From contig DBXD01000069.1 in assembly GCA_002309425.1 (NCBI GenBank), positions 9,324 to 35,308 on the forward strand: DNA of 25,985 nucleotides, written 5' to 3'. Position numbers and translations under genes: made by a program. How positions within the stretch are numbered: the first letter of the stretch is position 1; each line of letters opens with the position of its first letter. Under the pieces are notes generated by a model. The model saw nothing but the letters and a program-made list of their open reading frames with translations, did no database searches and was not told the origin of the DNA. The stretch is from Cyanobacteria bacterium UBA1221 (GTDB lineage: Bacteria > Cyanobacteriota > Vampirovibrionia > Gastranaerophilales > Gastranaerophilaceae). Below, in pieces: positions 14,417 to 21,696 of this stretch.

Positions 14417-14467
14417 ATGTAATATAAAGTTATATAAAAGCCCACTTAAAAAACCTTTATATTACAT
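14417..14467. promoter_or_regulatory. 13-base perfect inverted repeat upstream of the two-component operon
   Basis: ATGTAATATAAAG (14417-14429) and its exact reverse complement CTTTATATTACAT (14455-14467) flank 25 bases. The right arm touches the -35 hexamer of the response regulator promoter. It is also in the divergent control region of the DUF3137-type gene. Candidate operator or looped binding site. Confidence 0.6.
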
Positions 14468-14495
14468 TGAAAAAACTGTTAATCTGGGTTAAAAT
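14467..14495 (+). promoter_or_regulatory. Sigma-70 promoter of the two-component operon
   Basis: TTGAAA (14467-14472), 17-base spacer, TAAAAT (14490-14495). Start about 14502, leaving a 14-base leader with AGAGGG before the ATG at 14516. Confidence 0.8.
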
Positions 14496-14515
14496 CGGTT
14501 TTAAAGAGGGTTGTT

Positions 14516-15229
14516 ATGAGTAATAATCAAAAACGTATCTTAATAGTTGACGATGACGATGAAATCAGAGAATTATTAGAGTTTGATGTTTCACACAGCG
14601 GATATTTTGTTGATACGGCAAAAGACGGTATGGAGGGCTTAAATAAAGCCTTAAATAATTCTTATGATTTGATTTTGCTTGATGTTATGATGCCCAAAAT
14701 GAACGGTTTTGATGTTTGTAAAAATATCAGGCAGGCAAAATTAGCCATTCCTGTTTTGATGCTGACTGCAAAAGGTACCATTGACGATAAAACAGAGGGT
14801 TTCGACTGCGGTGCGGATGATTATCTTGTAAAACCTTTTGATATTCAGGAGGTGCTTTTAAGAATAAGAGTCCTTTTGAGGAGAAATAATGTTGAAGTGC
14901 AAAATTCTCTGTCAAATGAAGTTTTGAGCGCCGGAGATATTAGGATTTTTCCTGAAACATTGGAATGTACCATTGTTAATAAGAGAAAGAAATTAACCCC
15001 GACAGAGTTTGAAATATTATACAGTCTGATGCAGCATTTCAATAATCCCGTTACTCTTGCAACTTTGTTGGACGAAGTATGGGGTTATGACAGTAATGAA
15101 GATGTCAGGATGCTGAGAGTTCATGTCGGCGGTTTGAGAAACAAAATAGAACCTGACCCCAAAAAGCCTGTTTATCTGCATACAGTAACAAATGTCGGTT
15201 ATAAATTAACTCCATTTGCGGAGAATTAA
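14516..15229 (+). CDS. OmpR/PhoB-family response regulator
   Basis: A DNA-binding response regulator of 237 residues. The receiver domain (1-120) has the acidic pair Asp12/Asp13, the phosphorylated Asp56 in DLILLDVMMPKMNG, Thr84 and Lys106 in the DDYLVKPF segment, so all switch residues are intact. The C-terminal winged helix (about 135-235) has KKLTPTEFEIL, the recognition-helix region RMLRVHVGGLRNKIE and the hairpin TVTNVGYKL. The partner kinase begins two bases after its stop, with its Shine-Dalgarno inside this gene's last codons, indicating coupled translation. The 13-base inverted repeat beside its promoter could serve autoregulation, although OmpR-type regulators usually bind direct repeats. 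Confidence 0.95.
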   Translation: MSNNQKRILIVDDDDEIRELLEFDVSHSGYFVDTAKDGMEGLNKALNNSYDLILLDVMMPKMNGFDVCKNIRQAKLAIPVLMLTAKGTIDDKTEGFDCGADDYLVKPFDIQEVLLRIRVLLRRNNVEVQNSLSNEVLSAGDIRIFPETLECTIVNKRKKLTPTEFEILYSLMQHFNNPVTLATLLDEVWGYDSNEDVRMLRVHVGGLRNKIEPDPKKPVYLHTVTNVGYKLTPFAEN

Positions 15230-15230
15230 T

Positions 15231-16910
15231 ATGGGATTTTTTCACTTCAAAAGGTTAAAAATAATTGAGCAAATAGCGATAGTCGTTTGTTTTGCGGTAA
15301 TAATTCCACTGAGTGTCTGCGGGCTTATAATCAATAATATTAACCAGCAGGCAGTAAGGTACCAGTTAAGAGAGTATGCAAAATTAACCGCAAATATGGT
15401 TTCTGATGAAATTGATTTTTTCTCCGATACGATAAATCTTAATTTGACTCAAATATCACGTTCTGTCAGCCACATAAACAAAAAAACAGAACTGGATAAA
15501 TATCTTGAAAAAGCGGCTGAAGAAATTCCAAGCTGCGAAAAATTACAAATCGTAAAAAATAAAGAAGATTATGAAAAAATTTATAAAGAAAATAAAAAAT
15601 CTCAAAAAGCGACTCTGTCAACCAGTTTAGATTCAGGAGAACTTCTTGTTGCAACATACGATTTGACCAAATTAAAAGATAAAATTTTCCATTCCCTGAA
15701 AGATGATCAAAGACAAATTTACGTTCTGGCAAATGACGGTTCTCTTTTGGCAAGTCATAATTATACGGATACTGTTTTTAAAGAAACAATTACTCAAATG
15801 CCCAAAAATCCAATGGTTGATGAACCCGTAATTTTTGGTGAAATAAAGAACCAGCCTATTGTTTACTTAAAAAAATTAAATCCGCCAATAACAATTATTG
15901 TTAATACCACTGAAAAATTAACTGATAAACTTATAAACAAAAACCGGTTAAAAATAATGTGGTCCATACTGTTTGCAATGATGGGAATAATTGCAATCGT
16001 TGCTTTGTACACATATTATCTCTATATTAATATACGGCAATTATTTAAAGGAATAATTGCAATTTCCAAAGGGAATTATGAAAGGCAAATCAGGTTATTG
16101 ACTACGGCATTTACACCGCATGAAGTTGTGTTTCTCGCTTTTGAATTTAACAGAATGGCGGGAGAAATCCACAAATCATATTTGCAATTAAAGAAAAATA
16201 ACGTTGAGCTAAAACAATTAAACGAATTTCGTTCAAATCTTATAGATACCGTAAGCCACGAATTAAGAACACCTCTGACAAGTATTCAGGGTTATACATC
16301 AAGACTAATGCGGCAGGATATCGAAATAGATGAAGAAACAAAACAAAAATCTCTGCGTATTATAAAAGAACAATCTGAAAGACTAAAACGTCTGATAGAG
16401 GATTTGCTTACAATTCCTGACATAGAGGGAATGAGAATAAAAACAAATATTGAAAGAGTCTGGCTGCCTGAGGTTATGGAAACGGCAAAACTGCTTATAA
16501 AAAACAAAGACAACAAAGAAATCATTATAAATATAGATGAAACCTTCCCTAATGTTATCGGAGATAAAAGCAGACTGGAACAGGTTTTTGTAAATTTAAT
16601 CGAAAATGCCGTTAAATATGCATATCCCGAAACCCAAATTATTGTTGACGGAAAATATGATAAAAAACTTGCAAAAATATATGTTAAAAATAAATGCGAT
16701 GTTATTCCCAAAGACAAATTAAAAAAATTGTTTGATAAATTTATCCGTCTTGACAACAATACAACAAGAACTACCCGCGGAACCGGTTTGGGCTTATTTA
16801 TCGTAAAAGGTTTGGTTGAAGCAATGAACGGTAAAATAAAAATAACATCGGATGAAAAATACGGCTTCTGTGCAGAAATTACACTTAACGTTGCCCAAAA
16901 CGAGGAATAA
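15231..16910 (+). CDS. Membrane sensor histidine kinase with degenerate G1 box
   Basis: 559 residues from the ATG at 15231. GCGGAG seven bases upstream supports it over an in-frame TTG at 15216. Order: first membrane span (about 13-36), an extracytoplasmic sensor of about 200 residues, second span (about 242-265), HAMP-like linker, HisKA with the phosphorylated His343 in DTVSHELRTPL, and HATPase_c with the N box NLIENAVKYA and G2 box RGTGLGLFIVKGL. Where kinases have the ATP-contacting DxGxG (G1) box, this protein reads VKNKCDVIP (around 485-493), so the usual Asp and Gly are absent. It may bind nucleotide differently or work mainly as a phosphatase. It is coupled to the response regulator upstream, and tadA follows after five bases. 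Confidence 0.93.
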   Translation: MGFFHFKRLKIIEQIAIVVCFAVIIPLSVCGLIINNINQQAVRYQLREYAKLTANMVSDEIDFFSDTINLNLTQISRSVSHINKKTELDKYLEKAAEEIPSCEKLQIVKNKEDYEKIYKENKKSQKATLSTSLDSGELLVATYDLTKLKDKIFHSLKDDQRQIYVLANDGSLLASHNYTDTVFKETITQMPKNPMVDEPVIFGEIKNQPIVYLKKLNPPITIIVNTTEKLTDKLINKNRLKIMWSILFAMMGIIAIVALYTYYLYINIRQLFKGIIAISKGNYERQIRLLTTAFTPHEVVFLAFEFNRMAGEIHKSYLQLKKNNVELKQLNEFRSNLIDTVSHELRTPLTSIQGYTSRLMRQDIEIDEETKQKSLRIIKEQSERLKRLIEDLLTIPDIEGMRIKTNIERVWLPEVMETAKLLIKNKDNKEIIINIDETFPNVIGDKSRLEQVFVNLIENAVKYAYPETQIIVDGKYDKKLAKIYVKNKCDVIPKDKLKKLFDKFIRLDNNTTRTTRGTGLGLFIVKGLVEAMNGKIKITSDEKYGFCAEITLNVAQNEE

Positions 16911-16915
16911 GAATT

Positions 16916-17341
16916 ATGATGAATTTGGCAATCGAAGAAGCTAAAAAATCCGGTATGGATATCAGTATTGGGGCAGTAATAGTTAAAAACGGAAAAGTTA
17001 TTGCTTCCCGTCATAATGAAAAAGAATTAACGAATGATGTAACAGGTCATGCCGAAATACTTGCCATAAGAGAGGCTGAGAGGATTTTAAACAACTGGCG
17101 GTTAGACGACTGCGAATTGTATGTTACCCTTGAACCGTGTCCAATGTGCGCATGGGCTATACTGCAATCAAGAATAAAGACTGTTTATTTTGGAAGCTAT
17201 GACCCAAACTACGGCGCTTTTGGCTCAAAATTTGATTTAAGAAAATTAACAGGCAATAATACAAAAGTTTATGGCGGAATAATGGAAGAAGAATGCGACT
17301 TTTTATTGAAAGATTATTTTGATAAAATGCGAAATAACTAA
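16916..17341 (+). CDS. tadA: tRNA adenosine(34) deaminase TadA-like
   Basis: TadA deaminates A34 to inosine in tRNA-Arg(ACG), allowing wobble decoding. The 141-residue protein has the zinc site and proton shuttle of the family: His45 and Glu47 in HAE, and Cys75 and Cys78 in EPCPMC. It also has the N-terminal AIEEAKKSG helix, the IGAVIV strand and the YGAFGSKFDL segment characteristic of TadA rather than free-cytidine deaminases. A guanine-deaminase-type substrate cannot be excluded. GAGGA ten bases upstream supports the ATG, and a second ATG follows at once. It is the third gene of the two-component operon and overlaps the convergent mrnC by four bases. Confidence 0.88.
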   Translation: MMNLAIEEAKKSGMDISIGAVIVKNGKVIASRHNEKELTNDVTGHAEILAIREAERILNNWRLDDCELYVTLEPCPMCAWAILQSRIKTVYFGSYDPNYGAFGSKFDLRKLTGNNTKVYGGIMEEECDFLLKDYFDKMRNN

Positions 17342-17688
17342 ACTTCCAGTATCTTGTAAATCTCTTCTAATCTTTTATTATCTTTTAAATGCCACCAGCC
17401 GATTAAAGTTTCAAAGGCTGTTGCCTGCCTGTATTCTGTCTGTATTTGACGTCTGCCTATCGGGATAGGAAGATTTCTCCCTCTGCGGGCAATTTCAAGT
17501 TCTTCTTCCGTTAAAACGGGTTCAATCTTATGCAGACACTCTGCCTGATATGAAGCATTTACTTTTTCTGTTGTAAGTTTATGTAAATTCCTCGCATTAT
17601 TTGTTATTAAGATAGTTTTTGAGCGGATTTTTAACTCCCAAACCGCATCACCAATATAGGCATAATTTTTTAAATTCATTTCTTCCAT
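17338..17688 (-). CDS. mrnC: Mini-ribonuclease III
   Basis: Mini-III is an RNase III catalytic domain without a dsRNA-binding domain. In Bacillus it trims the 23S rRNA ends, and cyanobacteria also have it. The 116-residue product shows the family pattern: YIGDAVWEL (start of the catalytic helix, with the acidic Asp), a KLTTEKVNASYQA helix, LTEEELEIARRGRN (signature with the second acidic cluster) and EYRQATAFETLIGWWHL. The length is a little short. It lies 27 bases after the XRE gene on the same strand, so they are probably co-transcribed. A second ATG three codons in is an alternative start. Confidence 0.9.
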   Translation of the reverse strand: MEEMNLKNYAYIGDAVWELKIRSKTILITNNARNLHKLTTEKVNASYQAECLHKIEPVLTEEELEIARRGRNLPIPIGRRQIQTEYRQATAFETLIGWWHLKDNKRLEEIYKILEV

Positions 17689-17715
17689 AAGGATAATTTA
17701 ACACAAAAAACAAAT

Positions 17716-17934
17716 TTATAAAGATTTCAAAAATAATACTGAAACATCTATTTCCAAAGCCTCTGCAATTTTTAACAGCGTTGTATATTTTGCATCATTG
17801 TTGCCACACTCAATACAACTTATTGCTCTTCTTGAAAGACTCGTTTTTTCCGCAAGTTCTTCCTGAGAAAGCCCTTTTTTAATTCTCTCATATCTTATTC
17901 TTTGACCAAGGACAAGTAAAATTTCGTTTTTCAT
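17716..17934 (-). CDS. Small XRE-family helix-turn-helix regulator
   Basis: 72 residues, almost wholly one HTH_XRE domain: LGQRIRYERIKKGLSQEELA, then the recognition part KTSLSRRAISCIECG, then YTTLLKIAEALEID. There is no effector domain, as in phage-type or restriction-modification controller proteins. No Shine-Dalgarno precedes the ATG, and a -10 lies exactly six bases upstream (see the promoter at 17941). It is divergent from the glycosyltransferase gene, with an imperfect palindrome at that gene's -10/start region. mrnC follows on the same strand. Likely represses its own or the divergent promoter (inference). Confidence 0.9.
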   Translation of the reverse strand: MKNEILLVLGQRIRYERIKKGLSQEELAEKTSLSRRAISCIECGNNDAKYTTLLKIAEALEIDVSVLFLKSL

Positions 17935-17940
17935 AAATAT

Positions 17941-17969
17941 ATTTTAGGTTGACAAATAAAATATTTCTA
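17941..17969 (-). promoter_or_regulatory. Promoter of the XRE gene, predicting a leaderless mRNA
   Basis: Minus strand TAGAAA (17969-17964), 17-base spacer, TAAAAT (17946-17941), six bases, then ATG. The start site would be the first base of the ATG. It overlaps the opposing promoter at 17949-17978. Confidence 0.55.
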
Positions 17970-17978
17970 TGCTATACA
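17949..17978 (+). promoter_or_regulatory. Promoter of the glycosyltransferase gene
   Basis: Perfect TTGACA (17949-17954), 18-base spacer, TATACA (17973-17978) with TG one base upstream (extended -10). Its elements interleave with the divergent XRE promoter. Confidence 0.7.
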
Positions 17979-17995
17979 TGTGTCATATGATACAT
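17978..17995. promoter_or_regulatory. Imperfect palindrome, candidate XRE operator
   Basis: ATGTGTCATATGATACAT is an 18-base palindrome with 16 matching positions. It begins at the last base of the glycosyltransferase -10 and covers its start site, a position suited to repression. Confidence 0.5.
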
Positions 17996-18024
17996 AAAGT
18001 TATCTAAAATAACAAAAAGGACAC

Positions 18025-18048
18025 ATGAAATTTTATGAGTACGTTTAA
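18025..18048 (+). CDS. Possible 7-codon leader peptide overlapping the glycosyltransferase start
   Basis: ATG at 18025 opens a seven-codon frame (MKFYEYV) ending TAA at 18048, out of frame with and overlapping the start of the glycosyltransferase (18035). The only Shine-Dalgarno-like AAAAGG (18016-18020) is spaced for this ATG and is too far from 18035, so translation of the two may be coupled. Very short, could be chance. Confidence 0.3.
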   Translation: MKFYEYV

Positions 18049-18904
18049 ATTTAAAATTTGCTATATCTTTAAAAAATATTTAGGAATAAGTATCTGGCGC
18101 TATTATTTTAAATCTTACTTAAAAGAGATAAAAATAATTACTCAGAGAGAATATGACAATGTCAAAAAAGAAGAGAAAAGCAGACAAGTATGGACAATGT
18201 GGCTTCAAGAAGATATCCCCGAAGTTTGTCAAGTATGTATTAATAAAATAAAAGAATATTATCCTAATACAAAAGTTATTACAGAAAAAAACATTAGAGA
18301 ATTTGTTAATATTCCTGAAATAATTTGGCAAAAATATAAACAAAAAAAGATGATGCCGGCATTATTTTCTGATTATATAAGAATGTGTTTATTAGATAAA
18401 TATGGCGGGTTATGGATAGATGCAACATGCTTTTTGACACAAAAAATTCCAGAATATATATGGAAAGCTTCATTTTTTATAATGAAAGAAAATAAAAAAG
18501 TAGGTTTTAGTAATTATTTTATCTATTCAGATTCAAACAATTACTTAGCAAAAATGATAAAAAATTTTTTAGAACAATACTGGTTAAAAGAAGATAAAGA
18601 ACCGATGTATTTTTTCTATCATTATTTTGTAAGAATTTTGGTTGAGAATGATAAAAAAGCAAGAGAATGCTGGGACAATATACCTATAGGTTTAAATTTA
18701 AACACAAAACTTTTTAGCAAAATATTATTTAATGACTATGACGAAGATATTTTTAACTGGCTAAACAGTACAAGTTTTCTGCACAAATTAACCTACAAGA
18801 AAATTGCAGAAAATGATACAAACCCAAACAGTTATTACAGATACATAATGAAAACATATGGAAAAGAGATTATTCCCCAAAATAATTCTTTAAGCCCACA
18901 GTAA
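18035..18904 (+). CDS. Capsular polysaccharide synthesis-type glycosyltransferase
   Basis: 289 residues with the pattern of the Caps_synth / DXD-sugar-transfer family, which adds sugars to surface polysaccharides at the cytoplasmic face. Visible: QVWTMWLQEDIPEVCQVCI (51-69), the donor-binding segment ALFSDYIRMCLLDKYGGLWI with Asp113, and Asp129 in WIDATCF (the DXD-like site reads D-A-T). There is no membrane span or signal peptide. The gene is even richer in A/T and Lys/Asn/Ile codons than its neighbours and stands alone without other capsule genes, which suggests acquisition. Its 3' end overlaps the convergent sigma-factor gene by 35 bases. The promoter is shared with a divergent XRE regulator. 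Confidence 0.85.
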   Translation: MSTFKFKICYIFKKYLGISIWRYYFKSYLKEIKIITQREYDNVKKEEKSRQVWTMWLQEDIPEVCQVCINKIKEYYPNTKVITEKNIREFVNIPEIIWQKYKQKKMMPALFSDYIRMCLLDKYGGLWIDATCFLTQKIPEYIWKASFFIMKENKKVGFSNYFIYSDSNNYLAKMIKNFLEQYWLKEDKEPMYFFYHYFVRILVENDKKARECWDNIPIGLNLNTKLFSKILFNDYDEDIFNWLNSTSFLHKLTYKKIAENDTNPNSYYRYIMKTYGKEIIPQNNSLSPQ

Positions 18905-19868
18905 GTTTTTTGGTTTTGCACAGTTTTTTTAGTTTTGAAATTGCACGATTTTCAATCTGGCGGATTCTTTCTCTTGAAACACCATACTGCGTTCCTATTT
19001 CGTCAAGGGTTTTCTTTGTTCCGTTGTTATCCAGACCGTAACGCAAAATTAAAACATCCCGCTCTTTTTGGCTTAATTGATTAAGCATTTTTTGAATATC
19101 CTCAAGCAAATTTTCCTGAGAAACACGGCTATCGGGAGTAATTGTATTGTTATCAACAATAAAGTCTGCAATCTTTGAATTATCATCGGAAGAACTTGCC
19201 GGAGTGTCCATAGAAATTGTTGATTGTACCGATTTAATAATAGTATTCAGTTTATTAACCGTTATGCCAAGACGATTTGCTATTTCCTGTTTTGACGGAG
19301 TATGTCCCAATTCTGTTGTCAAATCAAGAGTAGTTTTTCTGATTTTGCCCAAAGACTCAATCATGTGAATAGGTAATCTTATAATTCTTGCTTTATCCGC
19401 AATTGCTCTTGTTATGGACTGCTGAATCCACCAGGTTGCATATGTGGAAAACTTATAACCTTTTGTATAATCAAATCTTCCGGCGGCTTTCATCAAACCG
19501 AGGTTTCCTTCCTGAATTAAATCAAGAAAAGACAATCCTCTGCCTATATATTTTTTGGCAATACTTACAACCAGTCTTAAATTTGCATTAACCAATACAT
19601 TTTTATAAAAGTCACTGTTTGTTTCATATATTTTTTTTGCAACATCAAGCTCTTGCTCGCTTGATAAAAGCGGTATTTTTCCTATTTGCTGTAAATAAAT
19701 TTTAACACTGTCATCAGAGTTTACGGAGGATAAACTTTCCTGAACTTTGGGGTCTTCTACGGATTTTAAAACGTCTTCTTCGTCCTCTTCTTCAAGCTGA
19801 AGTTTTGCAAAATCCACTCCTTCATCTGAAATTTCACTGCTGATTAGTTCTTCTAATTCTTTTGCCAT
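18870..19868 (-). CDS. rpoD: Sigma-70 factor, RpoD/SigA-like
   Basis: 332 residues from the ATG at 19868, supported by GAGAGAGG just upstream; an in-frame ATG 12 codons further up is less likely. An acidic N-terminal part of about 55 residues replaces the large region 1.1. Then come region 1.2 (DDSVKIYLQQIGKIPLLSSE), region 2 (NLRLVVSIAKKYIGRGLSFLDL, EGNLGLMKAAGRFDY, YATWWIQQSITRAIAD for -10 melting and recognition), region 3 (RLPIHMIESLGKI) and region 4 (LDEIGTQYGVSRERIRQIENRA, -35 recognition). All core regions are intact, and the window's promoters match sigma-70 consensus. Whether it is the only primary sigma or a group 2 sigma cannot be told from this window. It is last in a run with nadA and rlmB. 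Confidence 0.88.
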   Translation of the reverse strand: MAKELEELISSEISDEGVDFAKLQLEEEDEEDVLKSVEDPKVQESLSSVNSDDSVKIYLQQIGKIPLLSSEQELDVAKKIYETNSDFYKNVLVNANLRLVVSIAKKYIGRGLSFLDLIQEGNLGLMKAAGRFDYTKGYKFSTYATWWIQQSITRAIADKARIIRLPIHMIESLGKIRKTTLDLTTELGHTPSKQEIANRLGITVNKLNTIIKSVQSTISMDTPASSSDDNSKIADFIVDNNTITPDSRVSQENLLEDIQKMLNQLSQKERDVLILRYGLDNNGTKKTLDEIGTQYGVSRERIRQIENRAISKLKKLCKTKKLTVGLKNYFGE

Positions 19869-19932
19869 TAAACCTCTCTCCATGTATGTATTATTATATG
19901 CCAATCCGACAAAAATCTGAAATTTGTAAATT

Positions 19933-20676
19933 TTACTTAACTTTATTTTTAACTAATTTTTGTCTGACTGATTCAAAAATTATAACGGCCAGAGCATTGG
20001 AAACATTTAAAGAATTAAAATCCTTCAGCATCGGGATTTTTACAATAAAATCCGAGGCTTTCAACAGAGATTTTGAAACTCCTGCATGCTCCGCTCCCAT
20101 TATTATTGCAGAATTCATTCCGTCATAATTTATATCATAATAATTATCATCTGCACTTGCATCCGTTGCAATTATCCACCAGTCGGAATTTTTTAATTTT
20201 TCTACGGCATTGGAAAGACTGTTCACTTTTATAACAGGAATATGGTTAATTGCTCCCGCACTGGTTTTTTCAACCGTGGAGTTTATCTGAACGCTCCTCC
20301 TTGAAGGAATAATTATTCCGCTTACCCCTGCACAGACAGCAGTTCTTATTATTGCACCAAGATTATGAGAATCCTCTATTCCGTCAAGAATTATTAAGGA
20401 TTCATTATTATGAGGCTTTTCCAAAAATTCATCCAAATCCGTATAATTTATTGGCGAAACCTGTGCAATTATACCCTGATGATTATATTCCGCATACGGT
20501 ATAAATTTTTCTTTTGCTACAAACTGAAAAATAATCCCGTTTTCTTTTGCCAGCTCTTTTATTTTATTTAATTTTACATCTGAATGAATGTTTTTTGAAA
20601 TCAGTATTTTATTAATTTCCCGCCCGGAGATAAGTGCTTCTAATACGGAATTTTTACCAAAAATTATATCTTCCAT
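19933..20676 (-). CDS. rlmB: 23S rRNA 2'-O-methyltransferase, TrmH/SpoU family (RlmB-like)
   Basis: SPOUT methyltransferase transferring methyl from SAM to a ribose 2'-OH, in RlmB's case G2251 of 23S rRNA. 247 residues, usual length. An N-terminal RNA-binding substrate domain (FGKNSVLEALISGREI) is followed by the knotted catalytic domain with motif 1 (DGIEDSHNLGAIIRTA), motif 2 (AIIMGAEHAGVSKSLL) and motif 3 (IPMLKDFNSLNVSNALAV). Other TrmH-family rRNA or tRNA targets are possible, but the N-terminal domain favours RlmB. The start overlaps the nadA stop (TAATG), indicating translational coupling. The sigma gene follows 64 bases downstream. Confidence 0.9.
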   Translation of the reverse strand: MEDIIFGKNSVLEALISGREINKILISKNIHSDVKLNKIKELAKENGIIFQFVAKEKFIPYAEYNHQGIIAQVSPINYTDLDEFLEKPHNNESLIILDGIEDSHNLGAIIRTAVCAGVSGIIIPSRRSVQINSTVEKTSAGAINHIPVIKVNSLSNAVEKLKNSDWWIIATDASADDNYYDINYDGMNSAIIMGAEHAGVSKSLLKASDFIVKIPMLKDFNSLNVSNALAVIIFESVRQKLVKNKVK

Positions 20677-21587
20677 TACCCTTTCGAAACCTCTAACATT
20701 CTGTCAATACATTTTAGTGCTTTTTGAGCAATATTTTTATCTACCGTAATTTCATGTTGTTCATAAACAAGAGCATTATAAATATCGTCAAGTGTATGCC
20801 ATTTCATATTTGGACAAATAATATTGTCTTTTATGAGGACAAACTCCTTGTCTTTGTAATCTCTTTTAAGTCTGTCAACAACTCCTTTTTCGGTTGCAAT
20901 AACAAACAGTTTATCGCTGCTTTCTGCGGCATATTTCATTATTTCCGCCGTACTGCCGACAAAATCCGCCAAATCCGTAACACTCCGGTGACATTCCGGA
21001 TGGGCAAGAATCTTTGCCTTCGGATATTTTTCTCTTGCATCCAAGACATCTTCTGCCTTTATTCTCAAATGAGTCGGACAATACCCCGGATATGTCGTAA
21101 CTTTGGTATTGTTTATTTGTTTTTCTACCCACTTGCCAAGATAAGTATCCGGTAAAAACAAAACTTCGGGAACATCTAAACTCTTTACAATTTTTACGGC
21201 ATTAGAACTTGTACAACAAATATCACACTCTGATTTAACTTCTGCTGTCGAATTTATGTAACATACGGCCGGAATATCCGGATGTTTGGATTTAAATTCC
21301 ATAAGCTGCTCATAATTAATCATATCTGCCATTAAACAGCCGGATTCTTTTCTCGGAAGCAAAACTTTTTTACTTGGATTAAGAATTTTAGCGGTTTGTG
21401 CCATAAAAAATACACCGGCAAAAACGATTATATCCGCATTCGTACTAACAGCCTTTTGACTTAAATAAAGGGAATCCCCGACAAAATCAGCAACTTCATC
21501 TATTTCAACATTCTGATAACAGTGTGCTAAAATAACCGCATTTTTTTCTCTCTTCAGTTTTTGTATTTTTTCAATAATGGTTTGCAT
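20676..21587 (-). CDS. nadA: Quinolinate synthase NadA
   Basis: NadA condenses iminoaspartate with dihydroxyacetone phosphate to quinolinate in de novo NAD synthesis and carries an oxygen-sensitive [4Fe-4S] cluster. The 303-residue product has the three cluster cysteines Cys84 (ESGCLMADM), Cys170 (YPGYCPTHL) and Cys258 (NIICPNMKW). It also has the family motifs AHCYQNVEIDEVADFVGDS and AHPECHRSVTDLADFVGST. Length is typical of the short bacterial form. nadB and nadC are not beside it. Its Shine-Dalgarno (AGGAG, 10 bases from the ATG) is one arm of a small GAGGA-GAG-TCCTC hairpin (21603-21591). First gene of the nadA-rlmB-sigma run. Confidence 0.96.
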   Translation of the reverse strand: MQTIIEKIQKLKREKNAVILAHCYQNVEIDEVADFVGDSLYLSQKAVSTNADIIVFAGVFFMAQTAKILNPSKKVLLPRKESGCLMADMINYEQLMEFKSKHPDIPAVCYINSTAEVKSECDICCTSSNAVKIVKSLDVPEVLFLPDTYLGKWVEKQINNTKVTTYPGYCPTHLRIKAEDVLDAREKYPKAKILAHPECHRSVTDLADFVGSTAEIMKYAAESSDKLFVIATEKGVVDRLKRDYKDKEFVLIKDNIICPNMKWHTLDDIYNALVYEQHEITVDKNIAQKALKCIDRMLEVSKG

Positions 21588-21652
21588 TCTGAGGACTCTC
21601 CTCTATTTAGTGTAAATTTTTGTAAAATTTCAATCTCTGATAAAATATATTG

Positions 21653-21658
21653 TATAAT
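21653..21658 (+). promoter_or_regulatory. -10 element of the pilus gene pair
   Basis: TATAAT at 21653-21658, start predicted near 21665, 32 bases before the ATG. No clear -35 (TTCAAT at 21629-21634 is the best). Confidence 0.5.
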
Positions 21659-21696
21659 AAAAATAGAATTAGTTACACAAGGTAAGAAGATTAGAT

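Noticed and set aside
16292..17014. 240-codon minus-strand frame opposite the kinase and tadA
   Set aside because: It overlaps the conserved HisKA/HATPase coding region; its hydrophobic composition is the complement of Lys/Glu codons.
20724..21155. 143-codon plus-strand frame opposite nadA
   Set aside because: nadA has all its motifs on the other strand; the frame has no Shine-Dalgarno or domain.
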